Below, one piece after another: positions 51,266 through 59,443 of a stretch of DNA of 64,000 nucleotides. The position numbers were made by a program, and so were the translations under genes. Under the pieces are notes generated by a model. The model made no database searches and was not told where the DNA came from. It was given only the letters and a program-made list of their open reading frames with translations. This DNA is from CAZABP01 sp964483245. Its GTDB lineage: Bacteria > Planctomycetota > UBA1135 > UBA2386. The first letter of the stretch is position 1, and each line of letters opens with the position of its first letter. The stretch lies in NCBI GenBank assembly GCA_964483245.1, contig CAZABP010000009.1:1-64000 (forward strand), in the 5' to 3' direction.

Positions 51266-52321
51266 CTATGCCTTCGCCGGCGCGGCGTCGAGCACCTGGC
51301 TCAGACGCTTCCCCTTGCGGCCGGCGTGCGCCTTCTTGTGGTACGCGTAGCCGGCGACCAGCGGCATCACGACGGTCGCCTCGCCGAACACCATCTGCTC
51401 GTGCGCCATCGAGACCTTGCCCCAGGAGCAGGCCTCCTTCAGCGTGGAGCCGCTCAGGGCGCCATCGCGCTCGTCGGCGACCGTGATCTGCACCGCGTAC
51501 TTGTGCATCGAGACGTCCTTCCCGAGGCATTCCGCGGCGACCACGATGTCCTGCGCGAAGTTCTTCGGCACGCCGCCGCCGATCATGAACAGCCCGGTCT
51601 CGGCGGTCGATTCGAGCTTGATCCGCGTCAGCTCGAGGAAGTCCTTGGCCGAATCGATGCTCAGCATCGGCTTGCCCTGCAGCGCCGCGGCGTGCTGGTG
51701 CATGACCAGGCCGAAGCCGGCGCTGCAGTCGCTGAACGCCGGACAGAAGATCGGCACGTCCAGCTCGAACGCCGCGCGCACGATCGACTCCTTGTTCTTG
51801 CCGTGCTGGACGAGCCAGCGCCCCATCTCGCGGATGAACTCGCGCGACGAGTACGGCTTCGCCTCGAGCGAGTTCGCCAGCTGGTGCAGCACCTCGTCGC
51901 AGGCGCGCAGCTCGTCTTCGTCGATGTAGGTGTCGTAGATCCGGTCGATCGCCAGCTCGCGCAGCTCCTCGTCGTCGACGAACTGCGTGCCGATCCAGTG
52001 CGAGAAGCCGAGCCCCTCGAAGAAGTCCTGGTCGACGATGTTGGCGCCGGTCGACACGATCGCATCGACCATGTGGTGCTGCACGAGCTGCAGGATCACC
52101 TTCTTCAGTCCGGCGCTGATCAGCGAACCGGCCAGGCACAGGATCACCGTGCAGTCGCGGTCGCGCAGCATCATCTCGTAGATCGACGCCGCCTTCGCCG
52201 TGTTGCGCGCCTGGAACGCCATCTTGCGCATCGCATCGACCAGCGGCACCGGGTCGAACGTGTCGAGCGACAGGTGCTCGATCTTCTCGCGCAGCAATCT
52301 GCCCTTCTGTTCGTGCTTCAC
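51266..52321 (-). CDS. Deoxyhypusine synthase-like protein
   Basis: The 351-residue product starts at a GTG at 52321 that overlaps the upstream TGA (GTGA). It has the deoxyhypusine-synthase family marks: MAFQARNTAKAASIYEMML, LAGSLISAGLKKVI, DAIVSTGANI, IGGGVPKNFAQ, and the active-site lysine K302 in SGSTLKEACSWGKVS, matching the SWGK of eukaryotic DHS. True DHS modifies eIF5A, which bacteria lack. Bacterial homologues are thought to use spermidine and NAD to alkylate other amines, as in homospermidine formation. The likely reaction is therefore aminobutyl transfer, with the acceptor unknown. Residues for NAD and spermidine cannot be checked individually here. Confidence 0.88.
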   Translation of the reverse strand: MKHEQKGRLLREKIEHLSLDTFDPVPLVDAMRKMAFQARNTAKAASIYEMMLRDRDCTVILCLAGSLISAGLKKVILQLVQHHMVDAIVSTGANIVDQDFFEGLGFSHWIGTQFVDDEELRELAIDRIYDTYIDEDELRACDEVLHQLANSLEAKPYSSREFIREMGRWLVQHGKNKESIVRAAFELDVPIFCPAFSDCSAGFGLVMHQHAAALQGKPMLSIDSAKDFLELTRIKLESTAETGLFMIGGGVPKNFAQDIVVAAECLGKDVSMHKYAVQITVADERDGALSGSTLKEACSWGKVSMAHEQMVFGEATVVMPLVAGYAYHKKAHAGRKGKRLSQVLDAAPAKA

Positions 52322-53583
52322 TGGATCACCATCTTCAGCGAGAGACCGGCGCCGCTGCGGGCGAGCGCCAGCGTGAACCGCTCCGGCAGCTCCCCGCCCA
52401 TGTGCGCCATCTGCGGCACCATGTCGGGGATCGACATGTCGACCGTCAGCAGCGCGTTGTCGCGCAGCGGTGCCCGTTCGATCTTCTGATCCAGCGCAGC
52501 GTCGACCAGGCCGCGGATCCCTGCGTTGCCCTGGCCGAACATGCTCTGCAGCAGCCACCCGCCGGCGATCGCAACGTGCGTCGTCATGACGCTCTGCCCG
52601 CCGAACATCGGATTCGAGGCGGCCATCCGGTCGTCCATCTCGACCGTGACCGACGTGATCGGAACGTCACGGTGATCGGTGCGCGCGAACTTGGGGTCGT
52701 CGACGAACATCGGGACGTCCGCCATCGACTTCTGCGTCAGCTCGGCGTAGCGCTCGCTGGCGAGCAGGTCGGCCATCTTCTGCGGCTGCGCCAGGCCGAT
52801 CACCATCGTCATCGGCGAACCCATGCCGAACGACACCGCCGCGGTGCCATCCTGATAGCCCGCCATCTCGCGCGCCATCGCCACCCATTCCGCGCCGCTG
52901 AACCCGAGCGCCTCCATGAACGGCATCGTCATGTCGGTCATCACTGGGACGAACGTCGGGTCGAGCGCGAGCCGGAGCTGCATCGCTGCGTCCTGCTGCG
53001 GCAGCTGCGGCGCGCCGCCGGGATGCGCACGCATCGCACCGACGATCTTGGCGAGCTTCGTGTCCGGCACCGGCTGCATGTCGAACGACAGGTGCAGCCC
53101 TTGATCCTTGTCGCGCGGATTCCCGGTCGAGCGGATCTGCAACCGCTGCATCTGCGCCGGCAGGTCGAAGAGCAACCCGACAAAGGCACCGAAGTCCGTC
53201 TTGCTGCCGAACATCGCGCCGGCGACTCCGGCCATCCCCTCGGCGCGTGCCCGCGCGTCCTGCAGCTCCTGCGCGAACAACTGTGCCAGCGCCCGCGGGT
53301 TCGTGTCGAGCTCGAGCCCTTCGACGTGGCCGTCCTGCAACTGCGTCACCAGGCGGCCGCCGTCGTCGAGCTGCATCTGGTAGTGCTTGCCCTGCGGCGG
53401 GCGCTGGAGACCCGCGATGTCGCCGTCGAACATCACACTGAGCATCCGCGCATACGTCAGCGTGCTGGTGCGCGCGAACAGGGGACTGGACGGCGTCGCT
53501 GCCGTGGTCGGAGCCGGCTCCTGCGCTGGCAGGAACGGCGCGGCGAGGAGGCAGGACAGCAGCAGGACTCGGGCTCGTTGCAT
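52318..53583 (-). CDS. Exported hypothetical protein coupled to the DHS-like gene
   Basis: The 421-residue product starts at the ATG at 53583. A signal peptide (LLLSCLLAAPFLPAQE, residues 7-22) is followed by a soluble alpha/beta protein rich in Met and Asp, with repeated strand-like phrases (MQLRLALDPTFVPVMTDM, TAAVSFGMGSPMTMVIGL). I recognise no family. The overall pattern, a series of paired strands with FTLALARSGAGLSLKMVI at the end, recalls secreted DUF3352-like proteins, but this is weak. Its TGA overlaps the GTG of the DHS-like gene, so the two are translated together, an odd pairing for a cytoplasmic polyamine enzyme. Confidence 0.7.
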   Translation of the reverse strand: MQRARVLLLSCLLAAPFLPAQEPAPTTAATPSSPLFARTSTLTYARMLSVMFDGDIAGLQRPPQGKHYQMQLDDGGRLVTQLQDGHVEGLELDTNPRALAQLFAQELQDARARAEGMAGVAGAMFGSKTDFGAFVGLLFDLPAQMQRLQIRSTGNPRDKDQGLHLSFDMQPVPDTKLAKIVGAMRAHPGGAPQLPQQDAAMQLRLALDPTFVPVMTDMTMPFMEALGFSGAEWVAMAREMAGYQDGTAAVSFGMGSPMTMVIGLAQPQKMADLLASERYAELTQKSMADVPMFVDDPKFARTDHRDVPITSVTVEMDDRMAASNPMFGGQSVMTTHVAIAGGWLLQSMFGQGNAGIRGLVDAALDQKIERAPLRDNALLTVDMSIPDMVPQMAHMGGELPERFTLALARSGAGLSLKMVIQ

Positions 53584-53663
53584 CGGTGGATCCGCGGAAA
53601 GGGCGGGGGATTGTAGCGAGCCGCGGCCGGCATTCCCGCGCGCGCAGCGGGCCGGGCAATTCT

Positions 53664-54647
53664 TCATCGGCGGAAGTGCGCGACCACCTCCCGCTCGACG
53701 ACTTCGACCGGGAGCCGGCTCGGCAGCAGCTCGCGCGTCGACTCGCCGTATGGCTGTGCCGCCGGCACGCCGTAGTACAGCTCCGGAATCGGCTCTTCGG
53801 GGCGGTCGCAGCACCACAGGCCAAGTCCGTCCGGCTCGAGCTCCTGCAACCGCGTGCGCAACGGTTCCAGGTCGGTGCGCGGCGGGGTGGCGATCGTGAC
53901 CAGCTCGAACCAGCTCTCGGTCCGGTCGTGGTAGCGATACAGCGTGCCGCCCGGCGTCCGTTGCGCCGCCAGCACGCGGAACGCACCGCTCGCCGTGTTC
54001 AGCGCCAGGCGATGGAAGGTGGCGCTGCTCTCGAGCACCGCGAGCCCGAGCTCATGGTGCAGCCGTCGCTCGAGCCGGCCGGTGCGGAATCCTGCGAGCT
54101 GCGCCTGCACCGTCGCGAGCTCCTCCTCGTACAGCGCCGCGAACCGCTGCGGCCGGTCGAGGACCTGCTCGGCGTGTTCGAGGAGCCAGCGGTAGCGCGC
54201 GTAGTCGCGCTGCGGCCCGTCGCGCCCGTCCAGCTCGGCCGCTACCGGCGAACGCTCCGCGTCGGCCAGATGCTTGACGATCCGGTCGACGGCGAATGCG
54301 CGCCAGGTGTTCAGGACCTGGAAGTCGCCGGTCGCGGCGGCGGCGAGGCAGAGCTCCTCGCGCGCCAGCGCCACTTCCGGCCGCAGCAGCACCAACAGCG
54401 ACAGGAACCCGTCGGTGTCGTAGTGGTCGTTCAACACCGCGTGCGCGCCGTCGAGGAACTGCCGCTGCTCGTCGCGGCCGGCCCGCACGAAGTTGAGGCA
54501 GATCCCGGTGCTGAGGTCCGCCTTCCACACGGCCGGGGTCCGGTTCCCGGGCCAGTGCGACAGGTTCGGCCCGCGCGGGCTCATCCCGTCGACCGACAGG
54601 TGCCACGGCGCGTCCGGTCCAGCGGCGGCGAGGTGGAGGTCCAGCAT
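53664..54647 (-). CDS. DUF6687-like hypothetical protein
   Basis: With the ATG at 54647 the product has 327 residues; a further ATG at 54701 is possible. The N-terminal half carries LSHWPGNRTPAVWKADLSTGICLNFV, then NDHYDTDGFLSLLVLLRPEVA and AAAATGDFQVL. These phrases match what I know of the DUF6687 family (SHWPGN.TP, HFDVDG, AAGDF), whose HxDxDG core suggests a metal-dependent phosphoesterase-like site. The C-terminal half is unremarkable, with a WFELV strand and CCDRPEEPIP. It is soluble with no signal peptide. tRNA-Asp begins about 95 bases to the right on the other strand. Confidence 0.7.
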   Translation of the reverse strand: MLDLHLAAAGPDAPWHLSVDGMSPRGPNLSHWPGNRTPAVWKADLSTGICLNFVRAGRDEQRQFLDGAHAVLNDHYDTDGFLSLLVLLRPEVALAREELCLAAAATGDFQVLNTWRAFAVDRIVKHLADAERSPVAAELDGRDGPQRDYARYRWLLEHAEQVLDRPQRFAALYEEELATVQAQLAGFRTGRLERRLHHELGLAVLESSATFHRLALNTASGAFRVLAAQRTPGGTLYRYHDRTESWFELVTIATPPRTDLEPLRTRLQELEPDGLGLWCCDRPEEPIPELYYGVPAAQPYGESTRELLPSRLPVEVVEREVVAHFRR

Positions 54648-54741
54648 CTGCGCTTGGTTAGCGTGCGGGACCGGTCCGGCCAAGCGCGCCGCAGCTTGCA
54701 AACGCTCCGCACGTAGCTAGCATCCCCGGCCCCCATTGCGC

Positions 54742-54818
<77 letters not shown>

Positions 54819-54962
54819 GTTTCCGTCCCGTCTGTACTGCCGGCGCAGCAGGCCATGCGACCGCGCGGCGCCATCCGAACCGGGAGTTTGTGACGGCGCT
54901 CAGGCGCTCTGAACGTTCGCGCCGAATCTGGCTTCGGAAGACCGCCGGACGACGAGCGAGTC

Positions 54963-55706
54963 ATGGAACCTCCACGCACCCTGACCAACCCGCCGATCAC
55001 GGAGGCTCTGATCGACTTCCGCGTCGACGAGGTGCCGCTTCCGGCCGAGGCAGATCTGCATCGTTTGAAGGTGGCGTTGGCCGAGCAATACCCCCACGTT
55101 CGGGACCAGCACAGCTTCGAAGCGCGCCTGGACTTCCCCGCTGAAGCAGTGCCGACGCTGCAGGCTGCTGAGCGCGGGGCAACCGGCCTGATCTTCAGCA
55201 CAGCCGGACGAGAGCAGCTTGCTCAGTTTCGACGGGACGGCTTCACGCTCAACCGGCTCGCTCCCTACACCTCGTGGGAATCCCTTCGCCCGGAGGCCGA
55301 ACGCCTTTGGGGCCGGTTCCTGGAAGGATTCCGGCCCAGAACGGTGCGCCGCCTGGCCGTGCGATACATCAATCGCATCCCGCTGGCTGGCTCCGTCTTG
55401 GCACTTGCTCAGCAACTTGCGTCTCCGGTGCCGACTCCAATCGAACTCGTGCAGTCTGTGGCGAGTTTCGTCACCAGCGTGGTCCTCCATGACGTGGTGC
55501 CGGATACGGTCGTACGCGTGACTCAGACCGTCGAGCCAGATGCGAGCCACGGCCTCTCGCTGCTTCTCGACATCGACGCGCACATGCAAGGTGAGTGGGA
55601 GCCGGCGGACCCGGTGCTCGCCCGGAACCTCGAGCGCCTTCGCGAAGTCAAGAATCGCGTGTTCTTCAGCAGCCTGAGCCCCACCCTGTTGGCCCAGTTC
55701 GAATGA
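54963..55706 (+). CDS. TIGR04255-family protein
   Basis: The 247-residue product opens with TLTNPPITEALIDFRVDEV and has QAAERGATGLIFSTAGREQLAQFRRDGFTLNRLAPYTSWE. A central RRLAVRYINRI strand and a C-terminal VKNRVFFSSLSPTLLAQFE helix follow. These are hallmarks of TIGR04255, a family described as sporadically distributed with no known function. It is soluble with no signal peptide. The next gene overlaps by four bases (ATGA), and lower G+C plus its place behind tRNA-Asp suggest horizontal transfer. The LF/W-helix end and the PPI.EA start are the features that secure the family. Confidence 0.82.
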   Translation: MEPPRTLTNPPITEALIDFRVDEVPLPAEADLHRLKVALAEQYPHVRDQHSFEARLDFPAEAVPTLQAAERGATGLIFSTAGREQLAQFRRDGFTLNRLAPYTSWESLRPEAERLWGRFLEGFRPRTVRRLAVRYINRIPLAGSVLALAQQLASPVPTPIELVQSVASFVTSVVLHDVVPDTVVRVTQTVEPDASHGLSLLLDIDAHMQGEWEPADPVLARNLERLREVKNRVFFSSLSPTLLAQFE

Positions 55707-56206
55707 CAACGATCGACTTGCCCGTGCCCGCATTGCCTTGGATCAGCGATCGCGGCATCAGCGACGATGCGGCGCAGATCCGGAATGCAATCGCGGACCT
55801 CCGGGATGAGGGGACGAGCATCCACCTGCGTGAGAGATCAGATGCGCTGGACCTTGCGGCACTGGCTGCGTCCGAGGCGGATTGGGATGGGCAAGGTGCG
55901 CGTGCGGTCTCGCCTGCAGCTGTCGTGCGAGCGCGCGCTCTCCTGTCTCTGCTCTCCACGACGATTCCTACACCAGATGTCCATGCAGATCCCGACGGCG
56001 ACTTGATCGTGGAGTGGTACGTTTCGGACGAATGGATGCTGACGCTTGCAATCGATGGAGCAGGGTACGTCGCCTACGCCGGCCTCTTCGGCTCGAACAG
56101 GATCCGCGGCTTCGAGATGGTTCACGATGTGCTGCCGCCGGCTCTCGCGGTGGCGATCGCTCGCGTCGTTGCACGCGCGCCGCTGGGCGCGCATGCCCGT
56201 CGCTGA
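55703..56206 (+). CDS. Conserved hypothetical protein of the TIGR04255 cassette
   Basis: The 167-residue product starts at the ATG at 55703 within the preceding stop. Its core reads AASEADWDGQGARAVSPAAVVRARALLSLL, then PDVHADPDGDLIVEWYVSDEWMLTLAIDGAGYVAYAGLFGSNRI. The DWDGxGA and ADPDGxxxxEW phrases recur, as I remember them, in unnamed bacterial proteins often found beside TIGR04255 genes. A beta sheet with a preceding helix is likely; no catalytic motif is visible. It overlaps the third gene (start 56193), so all three frames form one tightly coupled unit. One line (55981-56040) has 34 of 60 G or C by hand count. Confidence 0.75.
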   Translation: MTTIDLPVPALPWISDRGISDDAAQIRNAIADLRDEGTSIHLRERSDALDLAALAASEADWDGQGARAVSPAAVVRARALLSLLSTTIPTPDVHADPDGDLIVEWYVSDEWMLTLAIDGAGYVAYAGLFGSNRIRGFEMVHDVLPPALAVAIARVVARAPLGAHARR

Positions 56207-56619
56207 GCGCGAGCCGCTCACGCGATTCCTGATCGCATCGAATCAGTTCGCCGCGTCGAAGCTCCGTGTCAAGCCTGTCGCATTCCTACCAGCTCCGGAC
56301 GAGACGACTTCCGTCTTCCGCACGGCGGTGTCGGTTCCGGAAACTCTGGCACCGTCCGTTCCGGAAACTCTGGCACTCGCTCAGGGAAGCGGCGCCACGG
56401 AATCGACAGCTGCATGCCATGGCCGAGTTCCTTGCTGCGGACGCGCATGAGCTCCGCCTCGCCGTGGTGGCCGACGACCGGCCTCGCCGGCACGCGAGTC
56501 TCGTGGGATGGCCGGCGGCGAAGGACGCGCGCTTGCAGCTGGCACAGCTGCTCGCTGTGCGCGCGAGGCTGATCCTGCCCGGTGGCACAGCAATCGTTGC
56601 CCCGCGTCCCTCGGGATGA
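56193..56619 (+). pseudogene. Third cassette gene, frameshifted
   Basis: The frame from the ATG at 56193 reads REPLTRFLIASNQFAASKLR, then VKPVAFLPAPDETTSVFRTA, after which it loses sense. The next frame over (ending at 56619) continues with LWHSLREAAPRNRQLHAMAEF, then DDRPRRHASLVGWPAAKDARLQLAQLLA. Together they resemble one small protein of about 140 residues whose relatives carry a HAN(I/L)VGWP motif. The break lies near 56320-56340, next to a 24-bp tandem duplication. A one-base change there would restore a single frame. It may be a true null allele, a sequencing error, or less likely programmed frameshifting. Confidence 0.65.
56334..56381 (+). repeat. 24-bp tandem duplication at the frameshift
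   Basis: The 19-base string GTTCCGGAAACTCTGGCAC occurs at 56334-56352 and again at 56358-56376, a 24-base period. It repeats eight residues in either frame, so the duplication itself keeps the frame; a separate indel must cause the shift. Confidence 0.8.
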
Positions 56620-56635
56620 AGCCGCGCCGCGCGCG

Positions 56636-59236
56636 CTACTTCACGAACCGCTCCACGTGCACGTTGCTGAACCGCGCGTCGCCCAGATTCGCCGTGTGCT
56701 GCACCAGCGCCTGCCAGTACAGGTCGACCCCGACCAGGGCACCGAGGCTCGGGATCGCGAACGGCAGCGCGATCTTTCCCGTCGGCGCCGGGAGCTGCAC
56801 GGCAGGGAACACGAGCAGGGTCTGCAGATCGAGCCCGAGCGTGCCCCACGGCGGCAGCGCGATCGCGGCCGGTCCGGCGGCGACCATCGGCACGGCGAGC
56901 TGCGCCGCCGTCGCGTAGCCCGGCTGCGCCGAGATCTCGAGGCTCCAGGTGGTGCCGATCTTCGCCAGGCGCGGCGACCAGAGCTGGCGGTGGTGGTTCA
57001 CCAGCAGCGTGCTGGCGGTCCAGTCGCTGCCGCGCACGAGGTCGAGATCGCCATCCCCGTCGACGTCGCCGACCGCGAACGCGCGCGTCTGCTGCGGCTC
57101 GGCCGGCATGCGTGGCCAGGTCGCGTTCATGAACCGCCCCTTGCCGTCGTTCAGGTACAGCTTGTCGTAGTGGTCGTGGTCGCCGCAGAACGCGTCCAGG
57201 TCGCCATCGCCGTCGACGTCGCCGAACGCGATCGCGAGCGTGCGGAAGTAGTCGTAGACGAGGTCGCGGTCGCTGAACGAGCCGTTGCCGTCGTTCAGGT
57301 AGAGGCGGTTGAACCGCCCCAGCCCGGTCCCATCGTTGCCGATCGCGAGATCCAGGTCCCCGTCGCCGTCGACGTCACCGGCGGCGACGCAGGCGGTCGG
57401 GAACACCCAGCTCGTCGGCAGCCGGCCGAGCGTCGCATCGGCGAACGTGCCGGTGCCGTCGTTGAGCAGCAGCGTCTCCTGTTCGTTGCTGGTCATACCG
57501 TTGCCGAGCAACGCGTCGAGGTCGCCGTCGCCGTCGAAGTCGCCGATCACGAGCGCGCGCGTCTCGTGTGCCTGCGGCGGCAGGCGTGTCGCAGTCGCGT
57601 CGCTGAACTTGCCGGTGCCGTCATTGACGTAGAGCCGTGACACCTCGCCGATGCAGCCGAGCAGCAGGTCGAGATCCCCGTCCTTGTCGAAGTCGCCGAA
57701 GCCGGCGGCGGTCACCGCGTGCGCCGCGACCGGCAGCTGCGTCGCCGTCACGTCGGTGAACTGCATCCCGCCGTCGTTGCGCAGGAGCCGGCTCTGCTGG
57801 CGCAGGTTGCCGAACAGCAGGTCGAGGTCGCCATCCTGGTCGACGTCGCCGAGTGCCAGCGCGGCCGAGTCGTCGATCAGCTGCGGGAACGCCGGCGCCG
57901 GCACGCGCGTGAAGTTCCCGCGCCCGTCGTTGCGCAGCACGCCGTCCTCCTCGGTCGCCTCGCCGTAGTCGGCGCCGGCAGTCACGAGGTCCAGATCGCC
58001 GTCGCCGTCGAGATCCCCGAGCGCGAGCGCCGGCGCGCCGAACCACGGCGATTCGAGCCGCTCCGGCGTCGCGTTGGCGAAGCGCCCGGAGCCGTCGTTG
58101 AAGAACAACCGGTCCTGCTGCCCGGAATCCGCCGTGATCAGGTCGAGATCCAGATCCCCGTCGAGGTCGGCAAGCACGGCATCGATCGTCGAGCTCGCGA
58201 CCTGCGGCAGATGCGTCGCGCTGATGTCCTGGAACCTGCCGGTCCCGTCGTTGCGCAGCAGCAGATCCTCATAGATCGTCGTGAACACCAGGTCCGGATC
58301 GGCATCCCCGTCGACGTCGCCGAACACGGCGCGCCAGTGATACGGCTTCGTCGCCGGCAGCCGGCCGGCCGTCGCGTCGGCGAACTTGCCGGTCCCGTCG
58401 TTCAGGTAGAGCTGCGCCTGCTCGGTCCAGCCGCCGACGAACAGATCCTGGTCGCCGTCCAGATCGACGTCGCGGAACTGCATCGTGGAGGTAAGCGACA
58501 TCAATCCCGGCAGGTGCGTCGCCGTCACGTCGGTGAACTTCGCGCTGCCGTCGTTGACGTACAGATGTCCCAGCCCAGGTCCGGCGAACGCGAGGTCCAG
58601 ATCCCCGTCCTGGTCGATGTCGGCCGCGCCCAGGCTCCACGTGGTGTGTTGGTCGACCGGCAGATGCGTCGCGGTCACGTCGGTGAACTTCCCGCTGCCG
58701 TCGTTCAGGTACAGCCGGTCGAGCCCGATGTTGCCGCAGATCAGGTCGAGGTCCCCGTCCTTGTCGAGGTCCAGCAGCAGCACGTCGTAGGTCGCGTCGT
58801 CGTCGTTCGGCAGCCGGCCGAACGTCGCGTCGCTGAACCTGCCGGTCCCGTCGTTCAGGTAGAGCCGGTCCTGCCACTGCTCGCCGGAGACGAAATCCAG
58901 ATCCCCGTCCTGGTCGACGTCGCCGATCGCGAGGCTGTGCGTGTGCCACAGCCCGACCGGGAGATGGGTCGCGGTCACGTCGGTGAACTTCCCGCCGCCG
59001 TCGTTGCGCATCAGCCGGTTCTGCGCGCCGGCGACGATCAGGTTGTTGCCGAGCAGCAGGTCCAGATCGCCATCCTTGTCGAAGTCCGCCGCGCGCACGA
59101 CGCGCGAGTAGTCGCGCAGCAGCGGCAGGTAGTCCTTCACCGTCTCGGCGAACTGCTGCTGCGCCGGCGCGGCCGCGGCGGCGAGGGAGAGACCGAGCAG
59201 CAACGACAGGGAACGCAGGTCGGACGGGTGGGGCAT
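56636..59236 (-). CDS. Secreted FG-GAP/VCBS repeat protein
   Basis: The 866-residue product starts at the ATG at 59236 with a signal peptide (LSLLLGLSLAAAAAPAQQQ). I count fourteen calcium-loop units of the form D.D.DGDLDL followed by G and N, for example DFDKDGDLDLLLG, DVDQDGDLDFVSG and DVDGDGDLDLVRG. Units 5-7 are less regular. Between loops come LYLNDGTGKFSDAT-type strands. Fourteen units would suit two seven-bladed propellers of integrin-alpha type (inference). The last ~120 residues resemble the shared C-terminal beta domain (WGTLGLDLQTLLVFP, IPSLGALVGVDLYWQALV). It probably binds Ca2+ and an extracellular ligand. Confidence 0.9.
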   Translation of the reverse strand: MPHPSDLRSLSLLLGLSLAAAAAPAQQQFAETVKDYLPLLRDYSRVVRAADFDKDGDLDLLLGNNLIVAGAQNRLMRNDGGGKFTDVTATHLPVGLWHTHSLAIGDVDQDGDLDFVSGEQWQDRLYLNDGTGRFSDATFGRLPNDDDATYDVLLLDLDKDGDLDLICGNIGLDRLYLNDGSGKFTDVTATHLPVDQHTTWSLGAADIDQDGDLDLAFAGPGLGHLYVNDGSAKFTDVTATHLPGLMSLTSTMQFRDVDLDGDQDLFVGGWTEQAQLYLNDGTGKFADATAGRLPATKPYHWRAVFGDVDGDADPDLVFTTIYEDLLLRNDGTGRFQDISATHLPQVASSTIDAVLADLDGDLDLDLITADSGQQDRLFFNDGSGRFANATPERLESPWFGAPALALGDLDGDGDLDLVTAGADYGEATEEDGVLRNDGRGNFTRVPAPAFPQLIDDSAALALGDVDQDGDLDLLFGNLRQQSRLLRNDGGMQFTDVTATQLPVAAHAVTAAGFGDFDKDGDLDLLLGCIGEVSRLYVNDGTGKFSDATATRLPPQAHETRALVIGDFDGDGDLDALLGNGMTSNEQETLLLNDGTGTFADATLGRLPTSWVFPTACVAAGDVDGDGDLDLAIGNDGTGLGRFNRLYLNDGNGSFSDRDLVYDYFRTLAIAFGDVDGDGDLDAFCGDHDHYDKLYLNDGKGRFMNATWPRMPAEPQQTRAFAVGDVDGDGDLDLVRGSDWTASTLLVNHHRQLWSPRLAKIGTTWSLEISAQPGYATAAQLAVPMVAAGPAAIALPPWGTLGLDLQTLLVFPAVQLPAPTGKIALPFAIPSLGALVGVDLYWQALVQHTANLGDARFSNVHVERFVK

Positions 59237-59443
59237 CGGTGGGTCCGGGGACGGGGTGGGGCCGCAACGGCGGCCGTCCAGGGCAGTGCCAGCAGCGCAG
59301 GAACCCGAACGGACCCGACCCGGAAAACCCCGCCGGGCCGGCGGCTCGCACCCGCCGATCACCCGCGTCGGACCCGAGGGAGGCGACCTCGACCGCCGAA
59401 GCGCCCGAGGCCCGGGCTATGCTGCGCCGCAGCCCGAACCCGT

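Noticed and set aside
56193..56619. Programmed ribosomal frameshift in the third cassette gene
   Set aside because: No slippery heptamer or pseudoknot recognised near the break; the duplication suggests mutation or error instead.
57719..59443. Upstream extension of RNase D through the FG-GAP gene
   Set aside because: Antisense of calcium-loop repeats; RNase D similarity starts at 59444.
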